DNA from: Chrysomallon squamiferum
Taxonomy: Eukaryota > Mollusca > Gastropoda > Neomphalida > Peltospiridae
Length of the DNA: 25,000 nucleotides
Direction: 5' to 3'
NCBI GenBank assembly: GCA_012295275.1
Contig: CM022679.1
Coordinates: forward strand, 12,554,415-12,579,414
Shown here: positions 1 through 12,175 of the stretch, piece after piece
Layout: every line of letters starts with the position of its first letter
Numbering within the stretch: the stretch's first letter is position 1
The notes under the pieces: model-generated
What the model was told of the DNA's origin: nothing
Databases searched by the model: none
What the model saw: only the letters and a program-made list of their open reading frames with translations
Position numbers and translations under genes: made by a program

Positions 1-486
1 TTTTCTTAAACCAAGTCGTGCTGAGCTCCAGACAAAGTATTTTTCTTGCAACTGGGAAGAATCGGGAATGAAAGTGTTGGAAGGAAGTGACTGGAGGGGG
101 GGTAGATGGAAAAAAAAAATGTAATAATAATGTAACAACTCTCTTTATCTCAACGAACTTTTATGTGCATTTTTTACTCGCAGTCTTTCCATATGTCTTG
201 CCCTCTCGATTAACACCGGGGTATAATATTGAGAATTAATGGAAATTTGTTTGTTAACATTAGGGTGAAAAAAATGAAAAAACAAAGAGTGAGCTGAATA
301 ACAAAAGTTCTGTTAATTCCACTCGTATAACATTTGCATCATATTAGGCTCCTACCAGAGTTTAAATCTGATATTCAATAACAAACCGTTAAATCAAACT
401 GTGTTTTCTTATCGTAGTTTCTTTGAACTTTCTCTCTTTTCTACTTTTTTTAAACTTCTGTTTATGTCTTTCTTTCTTTTAAAACC
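1..486. other. gene-free AT-rich unique DNA
   Basis: I see no credible gene here. Frames are short and broken, with only small A runs and no tandem structure. From about 410 onward the strand becomes very pyrimidine-rich and leads into the poly-T tract that follows. Confidence 0.75.
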
Positions 487-523
487 TTTTTTTTTTCTTT
501 TTTTTTTTTTTTTTTTTTTTTTT
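487..523 (+). repeat. poly-T tract
   Basis: This is a run of T interrupted by a single C near 497, inside a wider T/C-rich stretch from about 415. It could be the A tail of an old minus-strand retroposon, but no SINE body is recognisable beside it. The poly-Phe frame across it is an artefact. Confidence 0.95.
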
Positions 524-2039
<1,516 letters not shown>

Positions 2040-3270
2040 AAAGCACCTTAAGTTTTAATTCTGGCAGCTCTCTTTGGCAAATTCTGCCCATTGTTAATTT
2101 TTATTTAATAAACAGACCAGTATACATCTTATAAAAAAAAAGTAATGTTCAGTGGAGGTGATATCGTTGGTGTGGAGTGTTGCAGGATCACTTCTCCTCT
2201 TTTATTTTTTTACATTTCAGATAGTGCCCAGCATCTTCTGTATTATCAGCGGTGACTTTTCGCTGAAGTTTTATTAAACAAGTTTCTTCTTTCATTCTTT
2301 CATTCCTTCATAAGAAGTTGGACTCAGTTTAGCTGTACAGGCTTCGCTGTAGATGCAGGGGATCGTTAGACCAATCCCCCATTGAGTTATTTCTGTTTCC
2401 AGCCTGAGCTCCACAAATGATGCAAACAAATTGTCCTGTTTGCAGGAAGGTTCATGTTAAAAATTCCTTGATGCTAATCGGAAAGAGTAGACCATGGAAT
2501 GATGACAGCAGGTTTTCTCTTGATATCTGAGTGGTCATTAAATATAATGTTATGTTTGATGTCACACAGCTATAAATATTTCCTAAATCTATTCATTCAT
2601 CAATTCACTGATTCAGTTTACCGTTAGAAAAAGTCCTTTATGTAATACTGGCACACTGTTTAGTCCATGTACAAAGAATATACCTTTAACATGACAAATA
2701 ATTTAATTACTAGAATGTCTCCAAGTTAATCATGTATTGATTAAACACTTAGGCATTGATCTTTGTATTTATTGCACATTCTGTCCACGTACTTTCCCAG
2801 AGCTAAAACAGTTTTCACGTAATAAAGTTATCAGATAAAAATTTCTCAGCAATTTTCGACACGAAAATCAATGTGAGTTCTTTGTGTAAAGACAGGCACT
2901 GATAAAAACCCTGCCTGCCTGTAAAAAGGATTAAGAAACGGCATTACACGTGCAGACTTTGGGAAACCAAACAACAAAGTCAAATTTAGAACAAAAACCG
3001 GGTTCATTTTCCATCCTCTCGTTTAATTAATCTTGGTGGCCAGTGACGGCAAAGAATAAACATAAATGAACGTGTTCTGTTTTAGAAAAAAGCAAAGTAG
3101 AATCTAACACATGATCAGCGTTACAACGTAAAAAAAATCCAAAATTCCAATTTGTTATGGAAAATATTAATGGTGTCAGCAAACACTGGTTATCAGAACA
3201 AAGTTTAGAACATGTGTAAAGACTTGAAGAGGTCGATTAATGTGCAGAATTTAATATTTTTCAGTTATAT
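2040..3270. other. complex non-coding stretch, possible regulatory DNA
   Basis: For about 1.2 kb the sequence is free of microsatellites, which is unusual in this window, and holds no significant frame. It contains many TAAT-core homeodomain-like sites, for example around 3,023 and 3,237. A MEF2/TATA-like CTATAAATA lies at 2,570-2,578. Short sites like these arise often by chance in AT-rich DNA, so they do not prove function. The complexity and absence of simple repeats are seen directly; a regulatory or conserved role is inference. Confidence 0.3.
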
Positions 3271-3339
3271 TAATATTACATTAAAAAACAAAAGAAATTT
3301 TTATTTTTATTTTGTGTCACAATATGATGAATTAATACT

Positions 3340-4010
3340 AGAGTATGATACCTCTGTACAAATATCAGAAAATATAATATTTACATAATAACGTAATGAT
3401 TTTATGTAAGAATGCCATGGTTATATAACAATATAATGATTTTTTATATAAGAATGTAATTGTTTTACATCAGAGTATGTTTACATAACACTGAAATGAT
3501 TTTACAGAATAATTTCTACAGGAATACAGCTTTATAAAAATGAAATATGATTTTTTATAAGAAAAGATTATAAAGGTTTATCATAAGAATACAATGGGTA
3601 TACATAAAAATAAATGTTTTTTTCGTAACAACGAAATATATAGTCGTAAATACAAGTATAATGGTTTTACATAAGATTAAAAATAAAGGGTTATTTCGCT
3701 GTAATAAAACAATTATAGGTTAATGGTTTTACAAAATAATATAAATTTAACATAACGGTTTTATTTATGATCAGAATTAACTGGCTTTAAGTCATAACAT
3801 AATAGTTCAAAAAACAATATAGGAAATTTTTTACATACATTAATATGATTTTACAAATAAAAAAGAAAAAAAGAAGATGAAATAATAGTTTTACATAAAC
3901 ATAAAAATAGTTTTATAATAATATAACGGTTGTTTACATGGCAGTTAGTTTCACGTACTAATTAAATTTAATGGTTCTACATAAGAAAGAAAAAAAAGGT
4001 TTAATGTAGG
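3340..4010 (+). repeat. decayed tandem array, unit about 20 bp
   Basis: A motif close to ATGGTTTTACATAAGAATA recurs along this stretch. In the clearest part, unit starts lie at 3,396, 3,417, 3,436, 3,459, 3,477 and 3,496, giving spacings of 21, 19, 23, 18 and 19 bases. Further recognisable copies occur near 3,661, 3,723, 3,850, 3,888 and 3,972, some with insertions between them. The units differ at many positions, so the array is old or was built from diverged copies. The whole stretch is AT-rich and non-coding. Confidence 0.75.
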
Positions 4011-4095
4011 AATATTTGAATATGTAAGTTCCTAAAAGAAAGAATCACTGTTAAATAAGTAGTACTGATTTTTGTTATTGCGTCTGATATTTAAT

Positions 4096-4103
4096 TAGTA
4101 GTG

Positions 4104-4179
<76 letters not shown>

Positions 4180-4315
4180 CAGCAGCAGCAGTTGTTGAAA
4201 CAGTAGTAGCAGCAGCGGTAGTAGTAGCAGTTATTGTAGCAATTGCGGTGGTAAAAATATAATAATAATAGTGATAATAATAATAATTATAACAATAATA
4301 ATAAAACAACAACAA
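4096..4315 (+). repeat. compound triplet array (TAG)n-(AGC)n-(AAT)n
   Basis: A near-perfect TAG/GTA run from about 4,104 to 4,179 passes into AGC triplets, then into a mixed TAG/AGC/GGT part up to about 4,250, and ends in AAT/AAC triplets. The changes look like point mutations that then spread by slippage. Poly-Thr and poly-Ile frames on the minus strand come from the repeat and are not genes. Confidence 0.98.
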
Positions 4316-4955
4316 TCACAATATCTGCCAATATATTTCCATTTGTAAAAGATATGGTAATTATTTATTACATATATATATATTTTAAACCTGCTTGCGT
4401 CACGGATGAGATTTTTCAAATGGGCTGTCTAGAATTATCACGTTCTCTGACGAAATGACAGACAATTATTTTCAGAACGTTACGTAAAAACCCTTAATGC
4501 CGTCGTTATTGAATTATTGAAAGAAAATGTCGAGCTGTCATATGAAAAGCCATTTAACACGTGTCTTGCAAACTGAGAGACAGGGAGAGAGAGAGAAAGA
4601 GAAACCAAAAAAAAAAAAAATGAGATGAAGAGATGAGAAAATAAAGAGAATACGAGACAGACGTATGTCCATGTTTCCCTGTGTACGGTGAGGAAAACGA
4701 ATTAATACAGTGGCTCTGAAAAATAACGATTACGTCACAATTACTATGATTAACAAATCAGAGATTGTGCGTAATTTTTGTCCTAGAGATGTGTGCATAT
4801 GTGCGTTTATAATTATATTAATATATGTATTTATATACAGAAAGAGAGAGAGAAAAAGAGAAAGAGAAAAGAGAGAGATAGGGAGATAGAATGATTATTA
4901 AAGGATATATAAGTGTGAGTGGTAGAGATACTATGTATGTTTCTGTCTGTCTTTG

Positions 4956-4958
<3 letters not shown>
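4316..4958. other. gene-free DNA with impure purine tracts
   Basis: No gene is visible. An impure GA tract followed by an A run lies at about 4,577-4,620, and a second impure GA tract at about 4,840-4,890. Between them is ordinary AT-rich unique sequence. Confidence 0.75.
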
Positions 4959-5019
<61 letters not shown>

Positions 5020-5028
5020 ATGTGTGTG
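4959..5028 (+). repeat. (TG)n microsatellite
   Basis: TG repeats run for about 70 bases with one TTTG interruption near 5,001 and a TATG near 5,019. Long TG/CA tracts can adopt Z-DNA. The poly Thr-His frame on the minus strand is an artefact. Confidence 0.98.
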
Positions 5029-5356
5029 CAAGGAGATCTGTATTAACAAAAGAAACGTTCATTCAACAGGAAATTAAAAAAAATATTGATTAACTCGGAT
5101 ATTTTTCTCATACTTCGTTTGATCTCAAAATGCATTTAGCATATTAGCCAGCGATAGCAATAACTTAAATAGCAATAATTGAAAATGAATAATTTTGACA
5201 ATTTATCGACTGTTTATTTATTAAATATTTTGTTATGTCAAGTGTATCGAAACCATCTGTGAACAAAATTTATACTTTCCTGATTTGTCGATTTAGAGAT
5301 ACAACGTATATTACGGAGTCTTCGGCGGACATGTTTAATTTTTTGTGTTTTTTCAC
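5029..5356. other. gene-free unique DNA
   Basis: Short AT-rich spacer. The frame starting at 5,235 runs directly into the adjacent triplet repeat and shows no family motif, so I do not call it a gene. Confidence 0.7.
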
Positions 5357-5473
<117 letters not shown>

Positions 5474-5648
5474 GTTTCTTTTATATATAATTCAGTTCCA
5501 TAATTATATTAAAATGTATGTTTTACATGTGTTGTTGTTATATATGGAGAAGTCAGAACTAAAGAGGCAAATGAAAAATACTTGGGAAAAGTTAATAATC
5601 AATCTTCTGCTGCAAAAAGAAAAAAAAATCGATCAGTCAGTCAATCTG

Positions 5649-5670
5649 TAACAACAACAACAACAACAAC

Positions 5671-5702
<32 letters not shown>

Positions 5703-5712
5703 TAATATAATA
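5649..5712 (+). repeat. (AAC)n-(AAT)n microsatellite
   Basis: About seven AAC triplets are followed by about twelve AAT triplets and a few imperfect copies. The change of unit inside one tract points to a point mutation that spread by slippage. Confidence 0.97.
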
Positions 5713-5989
5713 ATTAACATCTACATTAATTTGATTTCATGTTAATTACCTCGTTGAAATTAATAAACTCGAAATCTGTATCTCTAACTTATACAGGTGA
5801 ATAAAGAACTTGAATTTCAACGTATCTTGATAAATTATTTAATTGGAAGTCAATTAATGTAACAGATATATTTTGAATAACCATTTTATGTATATATTGG
5901 GCTATAACTATGTAAGATCCAAAAATCTTTCTTTTTTCATTATTTTAATTATATCACTTTTTCAAATAAAACAATAGTTTGACACACTG

Positions 5990-6021
<32 letters not shown>

Positions 6022-6239
6022 CGTTTTCAAAATTATTAATTATTTTTAATGGTAACAGCGTTTTTCCTGTTTTTATTTTAAATAATATTTCTGGTTGACC
6101 TGCAGACGATAAATATTTGTGACACTAGATTTATTTTCACTAATAAAAAAAGTGAAAATTACAAATTGTAAATTGAAAAACACTACAATAAATTACTCTC
6201 ATTTTTATTTCCCTCACATAATGCGTGTATCATGGACGT
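5713..6239. other. gene-free AT-rich DNA with a 30 bp poly-T
   Basis: Unique AT-rich DNA surrounds a pure T run at 5,992-6,021. No gene, RNA or tandem array is visible otherwise. Confidence 0.75.
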
Positions 6240-6875
6240 GCCCTTGAGGTTTCCACTTCGTGTGCTTATAAAGAGACGAGCACAAAGCGGCCACGAACCC
6301 GCGACAGTGAAATCTGATTCCGTAATTCTACGACAGAAAAACAAATTCGACCGATAAACTTAATTTCATTGAAGCACAGAAATAATTTGCATCGCTGAAA
6401 TGATGAAATAACTACCTCTTCCACAAGAAGAAAAAAAAAAAAAAAAAAAAGATAAAAAAAAAAAGAGAAAAAACAAACACAAGTAATGTGCCATGAAATG
6501 TATTCTTTTAAAAAAAAAAGTGAAAAAAAAAAGAATTTAGTTTGTGAAAATTCTCTTTTGATAAAATACACGACCACTGGTAGTGGCTTATGCAGTTTTT
6601 GGTCAGTAGACGTTGGCCATGTAATTATCCCCGCGCCACCAATGTGTGTGTGAAAGGTGACGTGCGGCGGTATCGACAAGTAGGTAATCGTCTTCCGATA
6701 TCGCCCGAGCGTCGAGAACGAGGCGGACACAAACCGATTATTTCCTCAACTTCCTGCCGCCGGCTTTGTAGCCGGATATGACCGACAGTGGGTCATTTTC
6801 ATAACTGTTTCCAGAGCGCCATTGAGGCGCGCGTGGCGGGCACGCGCTGCAAGGGACGCTGGGAACTGAGAAATA
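6240..6875. promoter_or_regulatory. CpG-rich unique island, candidate regulatory element
   Basis: The GC and CpG content rises sharply here. By hand I count about 28 CpG between 6,600 and 6,863, far above the flanks. The island is split by A-rich tracts at 6,431-6,474 and 6,511-6,533. It carries an ETS-like ACTTCCTG at 6,750-6,757, a TAATTA homeodomain core near 6,621 and a short inverted repeat, CCGGCT and AGCCGG, at 6,760-6,775. Frames in it resemble no family. It may be an unmethylated regulatory island, an unannotated first exon or a conserved non-coding element; the sequence alone does not decide. Confidence 0.35.
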
Positions 6876-7414
6876 ACAGTGTATAATCTTGATGTCTGTG
6901 TTAAGAATAGTCGTACCAGATGGTACCTGGTGTCATTTTGTGAGTCTTTATTTTTGTAATTAGCTTTCGTTGTTGTTTGAGGTTTAAAGAAAACAACTTC
7001 ACTTTGATTAGGCAGATCGGATGTACACGTTCGGTATTGTCTGTTCTGTTTCCTTTGACTAATGTTTAGTCTGTCTTTAGAATACGAAAATGAAATATTT
7101 GTACCTCTGCAATCAAAACGACAAAACTCTTACAATTGTATCTCGGCACACTGAAGGTAAATAACGAGAAAAAACGAGGTGATACGTGTGACCAAACAAG
7201 CGAAGTTCAACAGTTCAGCATTTAACGTTTAATATTTCTTACCGTAACTAGATGTATACTTGAAGAACTTGGAAAAATTATTATCATTCCTGTCTGAATG
7301 ACCAGATTTGTTTTGGCCATAGAATGTTAATAACATATTCTTTTATAAATATGTGTGCATTGCATGGACGGTCGGATATTTCATATAAAGACATACACTC
7401 AAACAGAAACAGAT
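6876..7414. other. gene-free unique DNA
   Basis: Unique sequence of mixed composition. A small inverted repeat, GTACC and GGTAC with a four-base loop, lies at 6,913-6,926. No gene is visible. Confidence 0.7.
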
Positions 7415-7487
7415 ATACAGATATATAGCTGTATACATACGCACATACATAAATACATACATACATACATACATATTTACATACATA
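7415..7487 (+). repeat. imperfect (CATA)n microsatellite
   Basis: CATA/ATAC tetranucleotides repeat with several substitutions. The His-Thr-Tyr frame on + and the Cys-Val-Tyr frame on - are translations of the repeat. Confidence 0.93.
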
Positions 7488-7594
7488 TTTTAACAAATAT
7501 ACACTTTTTGTTTTGTTTAGTTATACATTGTTTTAATACATCGTATATCATAAATAAGGTATATGACTTTTAAATGCAACCATAAATACATAGC

Positions 7595-7640
7595 TAGACG
7601 TATAGACAGACAGACAAATAGATAGATAAATATAAATAGA
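7595..7640 (+). repeat. (GACA)n-(GATA)n tract
   Basis: A few GACA units are followed by GATA and then AAAT units. It is short and impure. Confidence 0.85.
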
Positions 7641-8535
7641 GAAACATATAAGCCAGAAAAGAGGAGAGGATGGCTGGGCCATACGATTTTTGGTGTCCTT
7701 TTTCCCCGTTGCCATGGGGATTCTACGGTAAAGATTGTTCATGTCGTTCCAGTTCTTTCATTCTGTTATGTTAATTGTAAGTACGTCATATACACTACAC
7801 GTGCATGCATTTACACATATGTATTCAGCACTTATTCCAAAAATACTTAATGAGCAATTCGACATGAAGCCTGGTTTATTACCAGTTTTTCATGGATATG
7901 TACATGTATACACACGCATACACGAGAATACATTTATGTATAAAAAACAACCCTTTAATATAATGATTTATTTATTAATGTGATGCTACATGGTTGTTAT
8001 AATTTAATTTTTTTTTTTTTTTCACTGCTTCCTCCATCAACATCATCATATAGACCACTCCTGCTGCTTGCTGTGTAACAATAGCAGACTGAAAGCAACA
8101 TCAAGTACTCTGGAGAAAATATCTTTATATTCGTGTTCTAGTCATATTTTCTTTCTGTTCCGATCGTTTACCACATGAACTTAACTAGTTTGTGTGGGCG
8201 TACGTAATACCAGTGTATGCTCTAGTAATTTTCACAGTACTTATTTCTGACAATTCATCTGTCAGTCTCCACCTGTTAATACACAGAAAACATTTTAACA
8301 GTTCACCAAGTGTATACAAGAACATTAACAAAAGAAAAAACAAACAATATAATTCATTTATAATACAAAAGTTTTTATCTCAAATGCTTTTTTTTTTCCA
8401 TTTTTTTTTTTTTTTTTTTAGGTTAATGCGTCGTACAAATGATTCAATTTATCCTCTTCCATGTGTTTTCATTCAAACATGACTTCTCTAACGGCGATTA
8501 ATACCGTTTTATTGACATGTTTATGACATAGTTTT
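7641..8535. other. gene-free unique DNA with T tracts
   Basis: Unique AT-rich DNA contains T tracts at about 8,009-8,022 and 8,388-8,419. Frames of 60-96 residues occur but show no domain, sensible start context or signal that I can support. Confidence 0.65.
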
Positions 8536-8539
8536 GAAC

Positions 8540-8690
8540 TTACCAAGCGTGCAGGTTGTTCAATCAGCATGCGCGCACGCGTCGGGCGATACGTCTTTTC
8601 TGTGGCCTTAGTGTAGTCAGCATTGTCGCTGGTCAGTGAGCGGTATAATGGAGAACAGCAGGAATAAAGAACACAGTATACGACCTCACT
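8540..8690. promoter_or_regulatory. short CpG-rich island with NRF1-like sequence
   Basis: A GC-rich patch contains GCATGCGCGCACGCGT at about 8,568-8,583, close to the NRF1 core GCGCATGCGC without matching it exactly. NRF1 sites are typical of CpG promoters. No exon or transcription start can be fixed from the sequence, so this is a weak regulatory candidate. Confidence 0.25.
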
Positions 8691-9306
8691 CTCCAAACGA
8701 AATTAAAACCACTTTATAAAGATAACGCTACTCCGAAATAATAAACACCAAGGTGTAGGTCAAAAGATAACAGCATCGATCTTTTTCATTCGGGTCGTCC
8801 AATTTATCAATTTGTTTTTGATATGGCACTTTTACTATCATGTTGTGACAAGTTTGTTGAATAACAGGCCAGTAGCTGAAGTTTTTTCCTCTTTTTTTTC
8901 TGAAATGGTATAGTCCAGTAGTAGCCTGAAGTGACACTATTTCTATTGCGTTGTGATAAACATCATTGTATTTACTACTATAATTTCACTGTTTTTCTTT
9001 TTCGTTATTTCTCAGTTCTAGCTTGTTAACTGTAAGTTCGTATGTTCTGTGTATAAAACTGTTTGTGTTTGTACTTTCACAATTAAATAGTTTTTCACAG
9101 TATGATAAGATAAATAAGTTGTATCATTTAATAAGTATGTTTTGCATGAGATGTTAAAAACATACTGGGTTATGTTTCGTTTATTATTATGAAAATATAA
9201 ACATGAATTCATTCCCATTATCGTAAGTATAGTGCTATTTTATATCTGAAGTTGAGTTATTTGCTACTATTGTTGTTTCTTTTTATTTGTATTAAGTCAC
9301 ACACAC

Positions 9307-9310
<4 letters not shown>
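8691..9310. other. gene-free unique DNA
   Basis: AT-rich unique sequence in which I see no gene, tandem array or RNA. Minus-strand frames of up to 69 residues have no recognisable features. Confidence 0.7.

Positions 9311-9391
<81 letters not shown>
9311..9391 (+). repeat. (GA)n microsatellite, about 40 perfect copies
   Basis: AG repeats without a visible interruption for about 80 bases, preceded by a short ACAC stretch. Together with the tract at 1,377 it puts purines on the + strand. Confidence 0.99.
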
Positions 9392-9395
<4 letters not shown>

Positions 9396-9829
9396 ATCTG
9401 AGTGTATGTTTTGAATTAACCATGAAAAATTAAAACAAATTCCCAGTGTTTTAATAACACTGTAAAAAGTTTAAAATTTAAAAACCGAACAAATAAATGA
9501 TAAAGCTCTCTTTCACAACATCTAACTTTGTATGCATACACACGCTATTCATCACTGTCACACAGAGATACAGACCTACCGCACAACAGCAATGTAAACA
9601 TCAAAAAACCCATAACAAACAAAAAAATTCAGAATACATTTTATATTAGCATTTTGTTAGAGATAATATTCAAATGTGTACTTTACTTTTGCTATCAAGG
9701 TCGAGTGAACGTGTTTCATTTAAAGCGAGGTATATACCCATTGTTTACGGTTTCTATCATTCACTGAGTCTTTACATTCAGACAGCTTGTTGTATGTTAT
9801 TCGCTAACGTTCAGTATGCTACAGAAAAG
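9392..9829. other. gene-free unique DNA
   Basis: Nothing recognisable apart from weak frames. The 79- and 84-residue frames overlap each other in different phases and match no family. Confidence 0.65.
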
Positions 9830-10090
9830 CCTACAACAAATACTTCTATTGATATTACTTCGTCTATTAATATTATTTTAACTCTATTACTGCTGTTGAC
9901 GTTGCAGCTACTATTGTTTCCACTTTAATTTCTCTTCAATAAAATTTTTATGTGATTACGATTTATTTTAACTATTAGCAATAGCATTAGTAATAGTTGG
10001 TGATGATTACTGTTATTCTTTCTGCTACTCTTAGCACATTAGTACAATTGCTACTTCGACTAACACTGTAAAGAATATTACAGTATTATT
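9830..10090 (+). repeat. decayed triplet-rich tract
   Basis: Triplets such as ATT, ACT, GCT and AGT recur with a loose three-base rhythm but are strongly mutated. It resembles the tract at 23,888-24,205 and reads as an old trinucleotide satellite that has decayed. The three-base rhythm could mislead gene finders. Confidence 0.5.
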
Positions 10091-10194
10091 ATAATACTGT
10101 TATCTGCTAGTCTACTGGGAAAATATAATTATTCAAAGATTTAGAAAGGCAACAGTGAAATTCCATTTTATTTTGGGCAAATAATGCTCACTGA

Positions 10195-10195
10195 A

Positions 10196-10264
<69 letters not shown>

Positions 10265-10352
10265 AGCCATAAGAACTAAACTCCAGCGATGTCACAGAAC
10301 TTTGTACCTTCCAGTTTAAACTCAATTACCAGCCTACTGAGCCACCGATATA
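10195..10352 (-). mobile_element. tRNA-like SINE relic with (AAT)n tail
   Basis: On the minus strand, the sequence at 10,344-10,333 reads TGGCTCAGTAGG. This fits the tRNA/SINE pol III A box (TRGCNNAGYNGG) at every position. About 35 bases further on is AGTTCTGTGAC, which keeps only the GTTC core of a B box. The body then ends in a perfect (AAT)n tail (TTA on +) at 10,195-10,262, as expected for a retroposed tRNA-derived SINE. No target-site duplication was found by eye. A chance A-box match beside a microsatellite remains possible. Confidence 0.4.
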
Positions 10353-10439
10353 TTTATCCCAGTTGGTCTGAGATGGCCTGTCACCCCAGCTGACCCCTGA
10401 CACTTGTGGAGGACGGAGAACAAGTCCAATAATACTCTG

Positions 10440-10461
10440 GCACGTGACAGACACGTGACCA
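10440..10461 (+). promoter_or_regulatory. two E-boxes 12 bp apart
   Basis: CACGTGAC occurs at 10,441-10,448 and again at 10,453-10,460, in the same orientation and about one helical turn apart. CACGTGAC is the preferred core of USF/MITF/TFE-type bHLH-ZIP factors. The pairing is unusual, but binding is not shown. Confidence 0.35.
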
Positions 10462-10689
10462 TCATTCTTTCGCCTCACAATGAAAAATCATTTGCCCAGA
10501 TCGAGTTTAAAAGCATGCAAAAATTATTTTAAAAAAAGTAAACGCCTTTCATTTTTACTTTTCTTTCTCGAATTTTCTCTCGTGTATTTTTTTTTAATCA
10601 TTGTGGATGATTTTAAATTACCCCGCTATGTTCTAATTGATACGTAGTTCGTTCACGACGTACGCTTCAGCCATTGAAACAAGAAGACC

Positions 10690-10813
10690 AAACGCACGCT
10701 CCACAACGGGTCATCACAAAACAACAGTGGACAGATATAAAATCACGGACCATTAAACTGGACCCATAATTCCGTCCCGGTCATTAAAGTGGACAGGTAC
10801 ACGCATCATTTTA
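10690..10813 (+). repeat. three-copy 31 bp tandem repeat
   Basis: The core AGTGGACAGATA starts at 10,726, ACTGGACCCATA at 10,757 and AGTGGACAGGTA at 10,788, so the spacing is exactly 31 bp twice. Between the cores, GGACCATTAAA and GGTCATTAAA precede the second and third, and a weaker GGTCATCACAAA precedes the first. The units differ in many other bases, so this is an old or selected array and not a fresh duplication. It sits in unique, GC-richer DNA, which would suit a repeated protein-binding site. Confidence 0.55.
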
Positions 10814-11460
10814 TGCCACGCTTAGATAAGTCGTGTGCATCCAGTCTGCATCGGTCTTGCGTCCATTGTCCGCTGTCATGTCCGATCAATAAGGTTTAGG
10901 ACAATCTTGCACAAAATGATTTCACGAAACCTTTAGTTAGACTGTCATTACCGCTATCCCCTTCATCCCTAGATTACTAACTCTGATACACCCCGGGGAA
11001 AAAAATATTAAGATATCCAGGAAAGAAAACGCGTGGTCAGACCTTAAATGACATCCTGAACGCTAGCAAAGAACAATTAAAAGAAGAGAAAAAAAAATTG
11101 TAATGAAAAGAACCTCACAGACGCACGGGTATGCGTTTTCTCAAGACTCATACAAAATGTTTGTAAATGCATATATGATACTGCACGCTCCTCTGGGCAT
11201 TTATAAAAGACTTTTCCCCAAACCATAACTTTCTCGGCATGCGTCCATTTTGCTGTCTGTGAAAAGAAAGTCGTAATAAAACACTTTGTTTGCGGCTAGA
11301 TAAAAATCATTTACCGGGTTACGCCAGGTACCGGGGTTTAGGCAATAGACGGAGATGAAAAGATTCGCGGGTATCAGATAAACAATTACAACATTAGCCG
11401 CCGTGCTCAGAACACGAGTTACAAACGTGTCGCACACGCCTACAAACTACGTGTCCAAGT
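10814..11460. other. complex unique DNA, possible regulatory island
   Basis: No credible gene. The stretch is free of microsatellites, has moderate CpG, and carries a GATA site AGATAAG near 10,823. The 13-mer TTGTTTGCGGCTA at 11,286-11,298 recurs at 11,598-11,610. The 78-residue minus-strand frame at 11,201-11,437 has no family match that I recognise. Conserved non-coding DNA is possible. Confidence 0.3.
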
Positions 11461-12113
11461 GCAAAGATTTTACTGTTATAAAGAGAAACATTACTGTCTG
11501 TTTTTTCTGAAGTTATTCTCCTTTTTTGCGCTTTGTTTATTAATAATTTCCTTAATTCGTATTCCTGTTTCTGTTTTTCGATTACCCTTTCTTCTCATTG
11601 TTTGCGGCTAATCGATCTATAATGTCAAAATTCATAACGTATTGTTCTGTAACAGAAAGGCAAAGATGTTAAACAGATTTCACCGTGGCCTGTTAGGTGT
11701 CAGAATTAATACGGCATCCGCGAGTTGGAGACAAAAACAAGAAAAGAAAATGTAAAATAATAATAATTTTTAAAAACTAAGAAATTTAAGAATCTCCAAA
11801 TTAAAAAAAAAAAAAAAAAAAAAGATAATAATAACAATAAAATAAAACGATAGAAAACGTTAATGTTAACATATTGTCTCCTTTATATCACCATATTTTT
11901 AAAACTAAGTGCCCACATTTTATTTCTAATTTTATTTTTATTTTATTTTTTATTGAAATTTATTTTGGCCTTTTTCTATTCTCAATCATGTGATTCTTCT
12001 ACTGTGAAAAAAAGACTTCACTCAGTCACAATTAAAAACACGCAAAAATTAGTTAGACGTTAATTTAGAAGCATGCTCCTGTTATTATGTTATTCTCGAT
12101 TTGTTTGCCTTTG
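11461..12113. other. gene-free DNA with a poly-A tract
   Basis: Unique AT-rich DNA with a pure A run at 11,803-11,823 followed by AAT-rich sequence. No gene or RNA is visible. Confidence 0.75.
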
Positions 12114-12175
12114 TCTGTTTGTGCATGTGCACATGTGTGCATGTGTGCATGTGTGCATGTGTGGGTGTGTGTGCG
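12114..12175 (+). repeat. octamer (ATGTGTGC)n within a GT tract
   Basis: The eight-base unit ATGTGTGC is repeated about three to four times between 12,131 and 12,161, then turns into plain GTGTGT. This is a higher-order unit grown inside a (GT)n tract. The Cys-Val frame is an artefact. Confidence 0.9.

Noticed and set aside
4096-4255. CRISPR-like or satellite array
   Set aside because: The units are plain trinucleotides without spacers, and the setting is eukaryotic.
6266-6730. 154-residue minus-strand frame
   Set aside because: Its middle is translated from A-rich tracts giving Phe runs, and the two ends have no recognisable motif. Its length follows from low stop density.
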